Source: Hyphomicrobiales bacterium (GTDB taxonomy: Bacteria > Pseudomonadota > Alphaproteobacteria > Rhizobiales > GCA-2746425). Taken from it: a stretch of 42,689 nucleotides of DNA. The number at the start of each line of letters is the position of its first letter. Position 1 is the first letter of the stretch. This document shows, in pieces, positions 1-5,822 of the stretch. A model generated the notes under the pieces. That model worked only from the letters and a program-made list of their open reading frames with translations. It did no database searches and was not told the origin of the DNA. Position numbers and translations under genes: made by a program. The stretch is taken from NCBI GenBank assembly GCA_002746425.1, contig NVXB01000001.1:61604-104292 (forward strand). The letters run 5' to 3'.

Positions 1-1
1 A

Positions 2-946
2 CCTCGAGATGAAGATGGAAAAGTTATCGAAGGACATCCCATCGCTTGGGAATTGCCTACTTTAACATTCACTGGTAAGGTAAAATTACATGGCACGAAT
101 TCATCCTGGGTTTATAATATTGAAAGTGATAAATTATCTTTCCAATCACGAAATCGTGTTTTAACTGTTGAAAAAGATAATGCTGGATTTGCCCTTTGGT
201 TTTCTTCACAAGAAGAAAAAATCAAAGCATATATGAAAACACTAGCCAATTTAACTGAACGAACTGGTGATATTATTGTGTATGGTGAATGGGCTGGTCC
301 AGGAATTCAAAAAGGAGTTGGAATTTCAGAAATTCCAAGAAAATCATTCTTTATTTTTGAAATTATTTGGAAAGATGGAGATAATATTCTGTATATGGGT
401 AATGGTAAAAATGATTTTAAAGACGTGGATGATACATATTTAATTTTAGATGATTACACTATTACAATTGATTTCAATAAACCTCAACTAGCTCAACAGC
501 AACTCATTGATTTTACTAATCAAGTTGAGGAAGAATGTCCTATTGCTAAGAAATTAGGTGTTATAGGCATCGGCGAAGGAATTGTATGGAGTCATTATAT
601 TGATACTGATACTGTTCTTCGTTTCAAGGTGAAGGGCGAGAAACACAGTGTTTCTAAAGTGAAAACACTTGCTCCTATTGATATTGAAAAATATAATAGA
701 GTCTCAGAGTTTGTTGATAACAACATAACTGAACAGCGTCTTCAACAAGGCATTGATTATCTTAACGAAATGGAACATGAAATTTCTATGAAATCTACAG
801 GCCATTTTGTAAAATGGGTAACCTCTGATGTTTTCACAGAAGAAATGGATACGATTGTTGAGAACCAATTAGATTCTAAAATGATTGGTAAAGAATGTTC
901 TAACCAAGCACGAAAATGGTTTATGGAACAATGTTCAAAAATTTGA
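2..946 (+). CDS. RNA ligase, T4 Rnl2-like (5' end outside window)
   Basis: ATP-dependent nucleotidyltransferase-fold ligase that seals nicked RNA, in T4 proposed to act in RNA repair. Motif I is KLHGTN (catalytic Lys, encoded about 25 codons into the window), as in the KxHGTN of T4 Rnl2. A YGEW stretch and FFIFEI fit motifs III/IIIa, EGIVW fits motif IV and FKVK fits motif V. The reading frame is open from base 2, and the residues before the TTG at 53 (...GHPIAWELPTLTFTGK) read as continuous protein, so the gene almost certainly starts left of the window and 53 is not the true start. It is followed 13 bases later by a run of small genes on the same strand. Family assignment is secure from the motifs. 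Rnl2 versus a close Rnl5-type relative cannot be separated by eye. Confidence 0.88.
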   Translation, partial: PRDEDGKVIEGHPIAWELPTLTFTGKVKLHGTNSSWVYNIESDKLSFQSRNRVLTVEKDNAGFALWFSSQEEKIKAYMKTLANLTERTGDIIVYGEWAGPGIQKGVGISEIPRKSFFIFEIIWKDGDNILYMGNGKNDFKDVDDTYLILDDYTITIDFNKPQLAQQQLIDFTNQVEEECPIAKKLGVIGIGEGIVWSHYIDTDTVLRFKVKGEKHSVSKVKTLAPIDIEKYNRVSEFVDNNITEQRLQQGIDYLNEMEHEISMKSTGHFVKWVTSDVFTEEMDTIVENQLDSKMIGKECSNQARKWFMEQCSKI

Positions 947-959
947 AAAGGAATATAAA

Positions 960-1424
960 ATGAAAAAATACATTAGTCTAAATGATCTTAAACAGAATAT
1001 TTTTCGAGGTCCATTAACCAATGATTGCATTTTCTATTATGCAATGTTACAAAAAATTACTGAAAATGCAGATGCTACATTAAAGGATTGGCGCGAACTT
1101 TATAATAAACTTTCTAATGAAATCGTTAAATTTAAAAATAAAGGAAGTTCGCCTCAAAACGAACAAATTCTTACATATCTTCAAAAAATTGCAGGTACTA
1201 TGATGCATATTAGAGATATTATTAAAGATAAAACTAGAATTAAAGTGGGCGATTGGATTACTACAAAATATTGGAGTGCATATTACGAAGTAATATTTAT
1301 AAATAGAAAAAACGATTGTGTTGTTATATTATCTGGTCCGCGAGAAATTACTATATCTTTGTCATCCTACATTTGGTATAAAAAAATTACAATAACTACA
1401 GAAAAAAAGGTGAAAGTGACATGA
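960..1424 (+). CDS. Hypothetical protein, tandem paralog A
   Basis: I do not recognise this 154-residue protein. The start at 960 is chosen because AAGGA precedes it at good spacing; an in-frame ATG at 885 would lie inside the RNA ligase gene. The first ~95 residues form a helical domain shared with the next gene: both begin MK..IS.NDLK, have GPL near residue 20, an NxQIL motif near residue 80 and a T-M-M-x-x-R-D-I-I motif at about 87-95. A C-terminal part rich in beta-type residues (VGDWITTKYWS onward) also has a counterpart in the paralog. No catalytic motif, signal peptide or membrane segment is visible. It overlaps the next gene by ATGA, so the two are probably translationally coupled. 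Confidence 0.8.
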   Translation: MKKYISLNDLKQNIFRGPLTNDCIFYYAMLQKITENADATLKDWRELYNKLSNEIVKFKNKGSSPQNEQILTYLQKIAGTMMHIRDIIKDKTRIKVGDWITTKYWSAYYEVIFINRKNDCVVILSGPREITISLSSYIWYKKITITTEKKVKVT

Positions 1425-1894
1425 AAAATTGTATTAGCATTAATGATTTAAAAATGAATCGATACAACGGCCCATTATCCAGCGAATGTATGTATTTCTA
1501 TGAATGCTTACAGGAACTTTTATTAAATGAATCATCTTCATTATATCATTGGTCATCGGATTATGCAATACTGACCAAAAATATTTTGTCATATAAGAAA
1601 AACCCATCAACCGCAAAGAATGACCAAATTCTTTCTTTTCTTAAGAAAATTGCCACAACAATGATGTATATGCGTGACATTATTTGTGATCGAAATAAAG
1701 CAAAAAATACACCAGTTTCTAATAATATTGGTGCTGGTGATTTTATCACAAAAGTCGGATGGGAGTGTATTTATCTTGTTGAAAGTGTATTTCCCGGTAA
1801 AAATACACTTGTAATTCGAGATCATTTCGGTAATTTAAGTGACCATTGTTATGATGATGAATGGCTTATTGCAGAATTTCGGAGCGCATCATGA
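1421..1894 (+). CDS. Hypothetical protein, tandem paralog B
   Basis: 157-residue paralog of the preceding gene, sharing the same layout: MKNCISINDLK at the start, GPLSSEC, NDQILSFLKKIA and TTMMYMRDII, then a C-terminal part that begins GDFITK like the GDWITT of its partner. Between the two halves this copy has an extra Asn/Pro-containing linker of about 10 residues. The start overlaps the stop of copy A (ATGA), and its stop overlaps the following start the same way, giving a coupled three-gene block. Function is unknown. The pair looks like an old tandem duplication because identity is spread over scattered motifs rather than long stretches. Confidence 0.8.
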   Translation: MKNCISINDLKMNRYNGPLSSECMYFYECLQELLLNESSSLYHWSSDYAILTKNILSYKKNPSTAKNDQILSFLKKIATTMMYMRDIICDRNKAKNTPVSNNIGAGDFITKVGWECIYLVESVFPGKNTLVIRDHFGNLSDHCYDDEWLIAEFRSAS

Positions 1895-2088
1895 ATAAAC
1901 CTAAAATGAACAACGAAGAGTGGTTAGTAAATGCGTTAAAAAATTTAGAAAATATTTCTTATTATTTGAAACGTAAATTTATTGAAGAAGGGTATGTGTT
2001 AATCCGTGAAATTAAATTAGAATCTCGTGGACGCCCGAGAAAAGAATATTTCCTATCTGAAAAAGGTTTAAATGCAAGTAAAGGATAA
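1891..2088 (+). CDS. Minimal winged-helix DNA-binding protein (putative)
   Basis: 65-residue protein. I place the start at 1891, overlapping the previous stop as ATGA; an upstream in-frame ATG at 1861 lies deep inside the previous gene. The second half carries a helix (ISYYLKRKFIEEGYV) followed by REIKLESRGRPRKEYFLSEKG. The G-R-P-R-K-E-Y-x-L-S/T-E-K-G wing is characteristic of winged helix-turn-helix regulators, in which it forms the beta-hairpin after the recognition helix. The protein is little more than that one domain, so a small repressor or activator of phage or host genes is plausible, but this is inferred from the motif alone. The same motif also occurs in phage antirepressor-type proteins, so an alternative assignment is possible. 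Confidence 0.6.
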   Translation: MNKPKMNNEEWLVNALKNLENISYYLKRKFIEEGYVLIREIKLESRGRPRKEYFLSEKGLNASKG

Positions 2089-2093
2089 ATATA

Positions 2094-2243
2094 ATGGTAG
2101 TGATTACATATTCAAAACCAGGGAAAGAAATAAAAGAAGCACAATTCGACGGTGTAAATGAAGCAGATGAATGGATCGCTTTGTTCAGATTATTCGATAA
2201 TGATTATACATTTGAAAGGAAAGAAAATGCAAAAAGATTATAA
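2094..2243 (+). CDS. Hypothetical small protein (49 aa)
   Basis: Short reading frame starting 5 bases after the previous stop: MVVITYSKPGKEIKEAQF at the N-terminus, then an acidic/aromatic stretch (WIALFRLFDNDYTF) and a basic end. The ribosome-binding site is weak (AAGGA lies inside the previous stop region, 2080s). Its 3' end overlaps the start of the next gene by 17 bases. It fills what would otherwise be a gap in a tightly packed operon, and its composition looks like real protein. No domain recognised. Confidence 0.55.
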   Translation: MVVITYSKPGKEIKEAQFDGVNEADEWIALFRLFDNDYTFERKENAKRL

Positions 2244-2412
2244 GTTTATAGCTATATCACGCTCAGATGGTAGATATATTAAAGCTATGAAAAAGAAACA
2301 ATTTGAAAGTTTGTTAAGAAAATCATTAGCAAATAACCCAAACCTTGAGTTTGTAACATATAAGAAATCTAAAGTTGCAACAAGCAAAAAACCAGAAATC
2401 GTATGGGAGTAA
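2227..2412 (+). CDS. Hypothetical protein, shares a domain with the next gene
   Basis: 61-residue protein. The start at 2227 follows GAAAGGAAAG; an in-frame ATG at 2158 would give an N-terminus unlike the paralog. The C-terminal half (NPNLEFVTYKK...KPEIVWE) matches the end of the following gene (NANLEFDLYKK...LPAIIWE), and the N-terminal strand YKFIAISRSDGR aligns with FTYILLCENSVV there. It therefore looks like a free-standing copy of the small domain that forms the C-terminal half of its neighbour. Function unknown; no catalytic residues are obvious. Confidence 0.75.
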   Translation: MQKDYKFIAISRSDGRYIKAMKKKQFESLLRKSLANNPNLEFVTYKKSKVATSKKPEIVWE

Positions 2413-2416
2413 TATT

Positions 2417-2803
2417 ATGAATGGACCATTAGTAAATGGCACTAAAGTAATCTGTACAACAAATGAATATCGTTGGTTAGAGAAAGATAAAACATATACT
2501 GTGCGTGGTTATCGAATTTCTAACGGCGGCAATTACAATTATAAAATTTGTGCATCGGAAGGTGCTGTTTTACATTATTGGTGTGGCAACTTTGAACTAG
2601 TTACACCTGTAGTGCCAGAAAAAAATAAGAAATTTACATATATACTTTTATGCGAAAATAGTGTAGTATGTAGAAGCAATGATATGAAAAAAATCGAGAA
2701 ACATATTTCTGATTCTTTAAATTTAAATGCAAATCTTGAATTCGATTTATATAAAAAGAAAAAATCTGCCCGTGGCGAATTGCCAGCAATTATTTGGGAA
2801 TAA
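2417..2803 (+). CDS. Hypothetical two-domain protein
   Basis: 128-residue protein starting at 2417 after GGGAGTAATATT. The first ~70 residues (VNGTKVICTTNEYRWLEKDKTY at about 6-27, then a Tyr/Asn-rich segment and HYWCGNFELV) look like a small beta-barrel with a K-x-Y-T-V signature, as in several phage SH3-like or KOW-like proteins, though I cannot name the family. Residues about 75-128 repeat the domain of the preceding gene, ending in NLEFDLYKKKKSAR...AIIWE. The arrangement suggests that one gene of the pair arose by domain duplication and fusion. No function assigned. Confidence 0.75.
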   Translation: MNGPLVNGTKVICTTNEYRWLEKDKTYTVRGYRISNGGNYNYKICASEGAVLHYWCGNFELVTPVVPEKNKKFTYILLCENSVVCRSNDMKKIEKHISDSLNLNANLEFDLYKKKKSARGELPAIIWE

Positions 2804-2824
2804 ATATATCATAAAGGAGAAAAT

Positions 2825-2956
2825 ATGAATTTTTTAAAACGATGGCGAAATTATCGCCGAACTGTTAAAGAATTAAGTAATTTAACAGACAAAGATTTAA
2901 ACGACATTGGCATTACACGTGGTGAAATTCATCACATTGCCAAAACTAGTAAATAG
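2825..2956 (+). CDS. DUF1127 (YjiS-like) small basic protein
   Basis: 43-residue Arg/Lys-rich protein preceded by a strong ribosome-binding site (AAAGGAGA, 8 bases upstream). The sequence WRNYRRTVKEL followed by LTDKDLNDIGITRGEI is the DUF1127 signature: Y-R-R-T-x-x-E-L, then L-x-D-x-x-L-x-D-I-G-I-x-R-x-x-I. Bacterial DUF1127 proteins are small arginine-rich proteins abundant in Alpha- and Gammaproteobacteria; some have been linked to RNA binding, phosphate metabolism and stress responses. A phage copy could mimic or interfere with the host version. The family call is by eye but the motif match is nearly complete. The next gene follows 7 bases later on the same strand. Confidence 0.82.
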   Translation: MNFLKRWRNYRRTVKELSNLTDKDLNDIGITRGEIHHIAKTSK

Positions 2957-2963
2957 GAGTTGC

Positions 2964-3284
2964 ATGTCAAACAACGAAAATGAATCTGTAAAAGTCCTGC
3001 GGGAATGTATAGACCTTCAAATCAGAAAAGGTCAGGATTATCAAAATCCTAATTCTCAAGTAAAACAAGCGATGTATTATCCTCGCGGGATTTCATCCAT
3101 ACATGATGTAGTAAATGCGAAAAAACTTAGAATTGATTCACTCTTAGAATCGACGGCTAATACTAATTTCGAAAGCTTAGAGGATTCTTATAAAGATTTA
3201 ATCAATTATGCCTCATTTGCTGTCTCATGGTTAAGAGGCGAAATTGATGGTCAGGATAAAACAAAGGACATGTACAATAAATAA
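2964..3284 (+). CDS. DUF1599/Nmad1-like phage protein
   Basis: 106-residue protein starting at 2964 after TAGGAGTTGC. It contains KGQDYQNPNSQVKQAMYYPR (about 22-41), then IHDVVNAKKLRIDSLLE and NFESLEDSYKDLINYASFAV. The K-G-x-D-Y-x-N-P motif near the N-terminus and the E-D-x-x-D-L-I-N-Y-A-S motif near the C-terminus are how I remember the DUF1599 family, named nucleotide modification associated domain 1. It sits directly upstream of dCMP hydroxymethylase and dCMP deaminase, consistent with a role around modified nucleotides. The family name is moderately sure; the activity is not established. Confidence 0.6.
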   Translation: MSNNENESVKVLRECIDLQIRKGQDYQNPNSQVKQAMYYPRGISSIHDVVNAKKLRIDSLLESTANTNFESLEDSYKDLINYASFAVSWLRGEIDGQDKTKDMYNK

Positions 3285-3294
3285 TGGAGATATT

Positions 3295-4158
3295 ATGAAC
3301 ATTTTAGAAATTAGAAATACGTTACGGGATAAATACGTAGCAAATGATTTCGTAACCGACAAAACAGGCGAAAAAACTATCGAAATCTTAGGAGCATCTT
3401 TCCTAGCAGATGAAGAAGCTATTTTCGGCGAAATCAATAAGGAATATATTAAAGAAGAACTTGAATGGTATCACAGCCTTTCAACTAATATCAATGACAT
3501 TCGAGCTGGCGAACCGCCCGCTGCATGGAAATATGCTGCTGATAAATATGGCAATATCAATTCAAATTATGGTAAGCTTATTTTTACCCCTATTTATTTT
3601 GATCAATATGCCAATGCTATGTATGAGCTACAAATTAATCCAAATTCTAGACGTGCTATTATGATTTATAATCGTCCTTCGATGTGGGAAGAATACAAAG
3701 AAAATGGTAAATCTGATTTTATTTGCACTAATGCAGTATCATTTTACATTCGAGATAATAAAGTTCATTGTGTTGTACAAATGCGCTCAAATGATGTATA
3801 TCTGGGATATAGGAATGATCGTGCGTGGCATTTACATATATTAAAAATGATGGCAAATGATTTAAATTTAGAAGTAGGTGATATTTATTGGCAAGTTCAA
3901 AATCTTCATATCTACGAAAAACATTTTAAATTCATAAAACCTCATACTGAATATGATGCAAAATTAGAAAATTGGGTTTTAGTGGAAACTCCTAACGATT
4001 CATATCTTCTAGGCAATGTTTTTGATGATAAGAAAAATCGCTTTCCTAATGGATATTGCGTCCGAACTACTGATGTAGCATCCACAGATCCGATTGCGAA
4101 AGGTACAATAGTTAGAACTAAAAATAGTTCTTATTTGTTAGGAAATGAAGCGAAATGA
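3295..4158 (+). CDS. 42: dCMP hydroxymethylase (gp42-like) with C-terminal extension
   Basis: Thymidylate-synthase-fold enzyme that uses methylenetetrahydrofolate to convert dCMP to 5-hydroxymethyl-dCMP for phage DNA. It is close to T4 gp42: DFVTDKTGEKTIEILGASF near the start, RRAIMIYNRPSM at 119-130, the catalytic Cys144 in DFICTN, and MRSNDVYLGYRNDRAW at 163-178. The residue aligned with the dUMP-selecting Asn of thymidylate synthase is Asp175, the substitution that in gp42 favours dCMP. Residues ~226-287 extend beyond T4 gp42 (246 aa) and contain two S-Y-L-L-G-N motifs, a small extra domain. The start at 3295 has GGAGATATT before it; an in-frame ATG at 3244 overlaps the previous gene. It overlaps dCMP deaminase by ATGA. 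Confidence 0.93.
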   Translation: MNILEIRNTLRDKYVANDFVTDKTGEKTIEILGASFLADEEAIFGEINKEYIKEELEWYHSLSTNINDIRAGEPPAAWKYAADKYGNINSNYGKLIFTPIYFDQYANAMYELQINPNSRRAIMIYNRPSMWEEYKENGKSDFICTNAVSFYIRDNKVHCVVQMRSNDVYLGYRNDRAWHLHILKMMANDLNLEVGDIYWQVQNLHIYEKHFKFIKPHTEYDAKLENWVLVETPNDSYLLGNVFDDKKNRFPNGYCVRTTDVASTDPIAKGTIVRTKNSSYLLGNEAK

Positions 4159-4601
4159 CACATGATAAGTGGGATATTAGATTTCTGGATTTAGCTAAAC
4201 ATATTTCTCTTTGGAGTAAAGATCCATCAACAAAAATTGGCGCTGTTATTGTAGACGACGAGCGCCATATTCTGTCAACAGGATATAATGGATTCCCTAA
4301 AGGAGTTCGTGATAAACCTCAAAGACTTGAGAATAGAGAAGAGAAATATAAATTTGTAGTTCATGCAGAGATGAATTGTATTTATAATGCATCTTTACAC
4401 GGAATTTCTTTAAAAAATTCGACTTTATACATTCATGGATTACCTGCCTGCCATGAATGCGCTAAAGGTATTATTCAAGCTGGTATTAAAAGAGTTGTGA
4501 TGTCAACTTTAAATGATAACATTTCTGAAAAGTGGGCAGATTCTTATGCTATTTCAGCAACAATGTTTAGAGAAGCTGATGTAAGAATTTCATTCATATA
4601 A
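4155..4601 (+). CDS. cd: dCMP deaminase
   Basis: Zinc-dependent deaminase converting dCMP to dUMP, feeding dTMP synthesis. Zinc and catalytic residues are visible: HAEMN (His and Glu, about 75-79) and PACHECAK (Pro, then two Cys, about 99-106), the P-x-C-x-x-C form usual in dCMP deaminases. The N-terminal SKDPSTKIGAVIVDD and GYNGFPKGV segments are also typical. 148 residues, slightly shorter than T4 Cd. Coupled to gp42 by a 4-base overlap, so both enzymes draw on the same dCMP pool: one towards hydroxymethylcytosine, the other towards thymidine. Confidence 0.93.
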   Translation: MTHDKWDIRFLDLAKHISLWSKDPSTKIGAVIVDDERHILSTGYNGFPKGVRDKPQRLENREEKYKFVVHAEMNCIYNASLHGISLKNSTLYIHGLPACHECAKGIIQAGIKRVVMSTLNDNISEKWADSYAISATMFREADVRISFI

Positions 4602-4611
4602 GGAGAAAGCT

Positions 4612-4773
4612 ATGGGTTGTTGGTCAATGAGAGAATATGAGGATAAAGATGCAAATGGGAAGTGTGATGAGTGCGAATCATTAACTGTTGATGGTGAGGC
4701 TATTGAGATATGTACCTATTCACCAGTACTATGTGAAAAATGTGGCTGGAGTCCATGTGACAATTCTTGTTAA
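4612..4773 (+). CDS. Small cysteine-rich protein (zinc-ribbon-like)
   Basis: 53-residue gene with a good ribosome-binding site (AAGGAGAAAG, 10 bases after the deaminase stop). It has eight cysteines, including C18-x2-C21 and C41-x2-C44 with C49 and C53 further on, arranged as two CxxC knuckles separated by about 20 residues as in zinc ribbons. The rest is acidic. The sequence ends KCGWSPCDNSC. Likely to bind one zinc ion; partner or nucleic-acid target unknown. It is the last gene before a promoter at 4780. Confidence 0.72.
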   Translation: MGCWSMREYEDKDANGKCDECESLTVDGEAIEICTYSPVLCEKCGWSPCDNSC

Positions 4774-4779
4774 AATAAG

Positions 4780-4808
4780 TGTACACTCGCTGGAATTTTG
4801 ATTATATT
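4780..4808 (+). promoter_or_regulatory. Sigma70-like promoter TGTACA-N17-TATATT
   Basis: TGTACA at 4780-4785 and TATATT at 4803-4808 are separated by exactly 17 bases, in a 57-base gap between the Cys-rich gene and the gene at 4831. The same box pair with the same spacing recurs at 26557-26585 and, with TATTAT, at 12164-12192, which argues against chance. Probably an early or middle promoter read by host-type sigma70 polymerase. Confidence 0.65.
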
Positions 4809-4830
4809 AAATTTAGAAAATGGAGATATT

Positions 4831-5445
4831 ATGAAACAATGGTTAGTAATTTACCTTAATGGAAAATTAAAACTTTCTTATGTAGGAATTTATAATGATA
4901 ATAAATCATTAGAAAATTCGTGTTCTATGAAAACTAACATCAGTAGAGCTAAATATTGTCATAAAAAAATGATTGAAACTCCTAATGGAAACAATAGTGG
5001 TCTTAAATCTGGTTTTATGATGGCCTTAATTAATACAAATTATGGAGGGTGGGATTATACTATTTTACCAGAACCATTAGAAAATGCTTTCGCTGCTGCT
5101 GAATTTAAAGCAGAAATGATAGAGATTTTAAAGGGTTTTGGATATACATTTGTTGGTTCTGATCGATTCTTTGTTAAAGGTTCTATTAAAGAATTTGGCG
5201 GAAATGCTTCTTGGACTAAAAAATGGAATATCGAAGCAATGACTCAAGCAAAAATCAGAGAAAAAATCGAATTTATAGTGAAATCCATGCCAGATAATGT
5301 GCCAAATCGCATATATTCTGAAGCTTATATGTGTACAATCATACCAGATGGTGTTAAGATAAGAACTAATTATGGTGATTATCAAATCAATGATTTAGTA
5401 TCACTATATAAATTTGTTCGAAACTATATGGGGTATGACTTATGA
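4831..5445 (+). CDS. Hypothetical protein
   Basis: 204-residue protein of unrecognised family. The start at 4831 is preceded by AATGGAGATATT, identical in form to the leader of gp42; an in-frame start at 4798 would lie within the promoter. The N-terminus (MKQWLVIYLNGKLKLSYVG) looks like a beta-strand pair. The middle is Asn/Gly-rich, with a GGWDYTILPEP stretch, then a helical AAAEFKAEMIEILKGFGYTFVG segment; the C-terminus has a strand YMCTIIPDGVKIRT. No catalytic motif or membrane segment is visible. It overlaps the next gene by ATGA. Confidence 0.75.
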   Translation: MKQWLVIYLNGKLKLSYVGIYNDNKSLENSCSMKTNISRAKYCHKKMIETPNGNNSGLKSGFMMALINTNYGGWDYTILPEPLENAFAAAEFKAEMIEILKGFGYTFVGSDRFFVKGSIKEFGGNASWTKKWNIEAMTQAKIREKIEFIVKSMPDNVPNRIYSEAYMCTIIPDGVKIRTNYGDYQINDLVSLYKFVRNYMGYDL

Positions 5446-5774
5446 AAATCGGCGACACTATTAAATCACCAACGAGCGCCATATTCACCGTTGAACATAC
5501 ATTTATTAAAAATAACCTTCTTTACGCAGTGTATTTTCACAATAGTCTCGGCATGCAAATTAATTCAATAGAGTATTTGAATAGCAACGGTTGGTTTAAA
5601 ATTCATAAAAAATATCATGTTTTGATATGTGTATATAAAAATGGTGTCACGGAATTACGCGCATATGCGCCACCAAAAAATTGTTTAATATTTAAATCTG
5701 TTACAATGACAGAACAGGAAATATACGATTTTGATAAAGAAGCTGATATAGATAAGTTTGTAGAATGTTCATAA
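5442..5774 (+). CDS. Hypothetical protein
   Basis: 110-residue protein coupled to its upstream neighbour by a 4-base overlap. It begins MKIGDTIKSPTSAIFTVEH, a pattern seen in small phage beta-barrel proteins. A later strand (YHVLICVYKNGVTEL) is followed by an acidic helix (TEQEIYDFDKEADIDKFV). No recognised family. It ends 48 bases before the DNA polymerase start. Confidence 0.7.
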   Translation: MKIGDTIKSPTSAIFTVEHTFIKNNLLYAVYFHNSLGMQINSIEYLNSNGWFKIHKKYHVLICVYKNGVTELRAYAPPKNCLIFKSVTMTEQEIYDFDKEADIDKFVECS

Positions 5775-5822
5775 TTATTGGTATGATTTTATTATATTTT
5801 TCATTAACAGTTAAGGAGTAGC

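Noticed and set aside
5775..5822. Promoter or operator before DNA polymerase
   Set aside because: The gap holds only AT-rich sequence; I see no convincing -35/-10 pair or hairpin.
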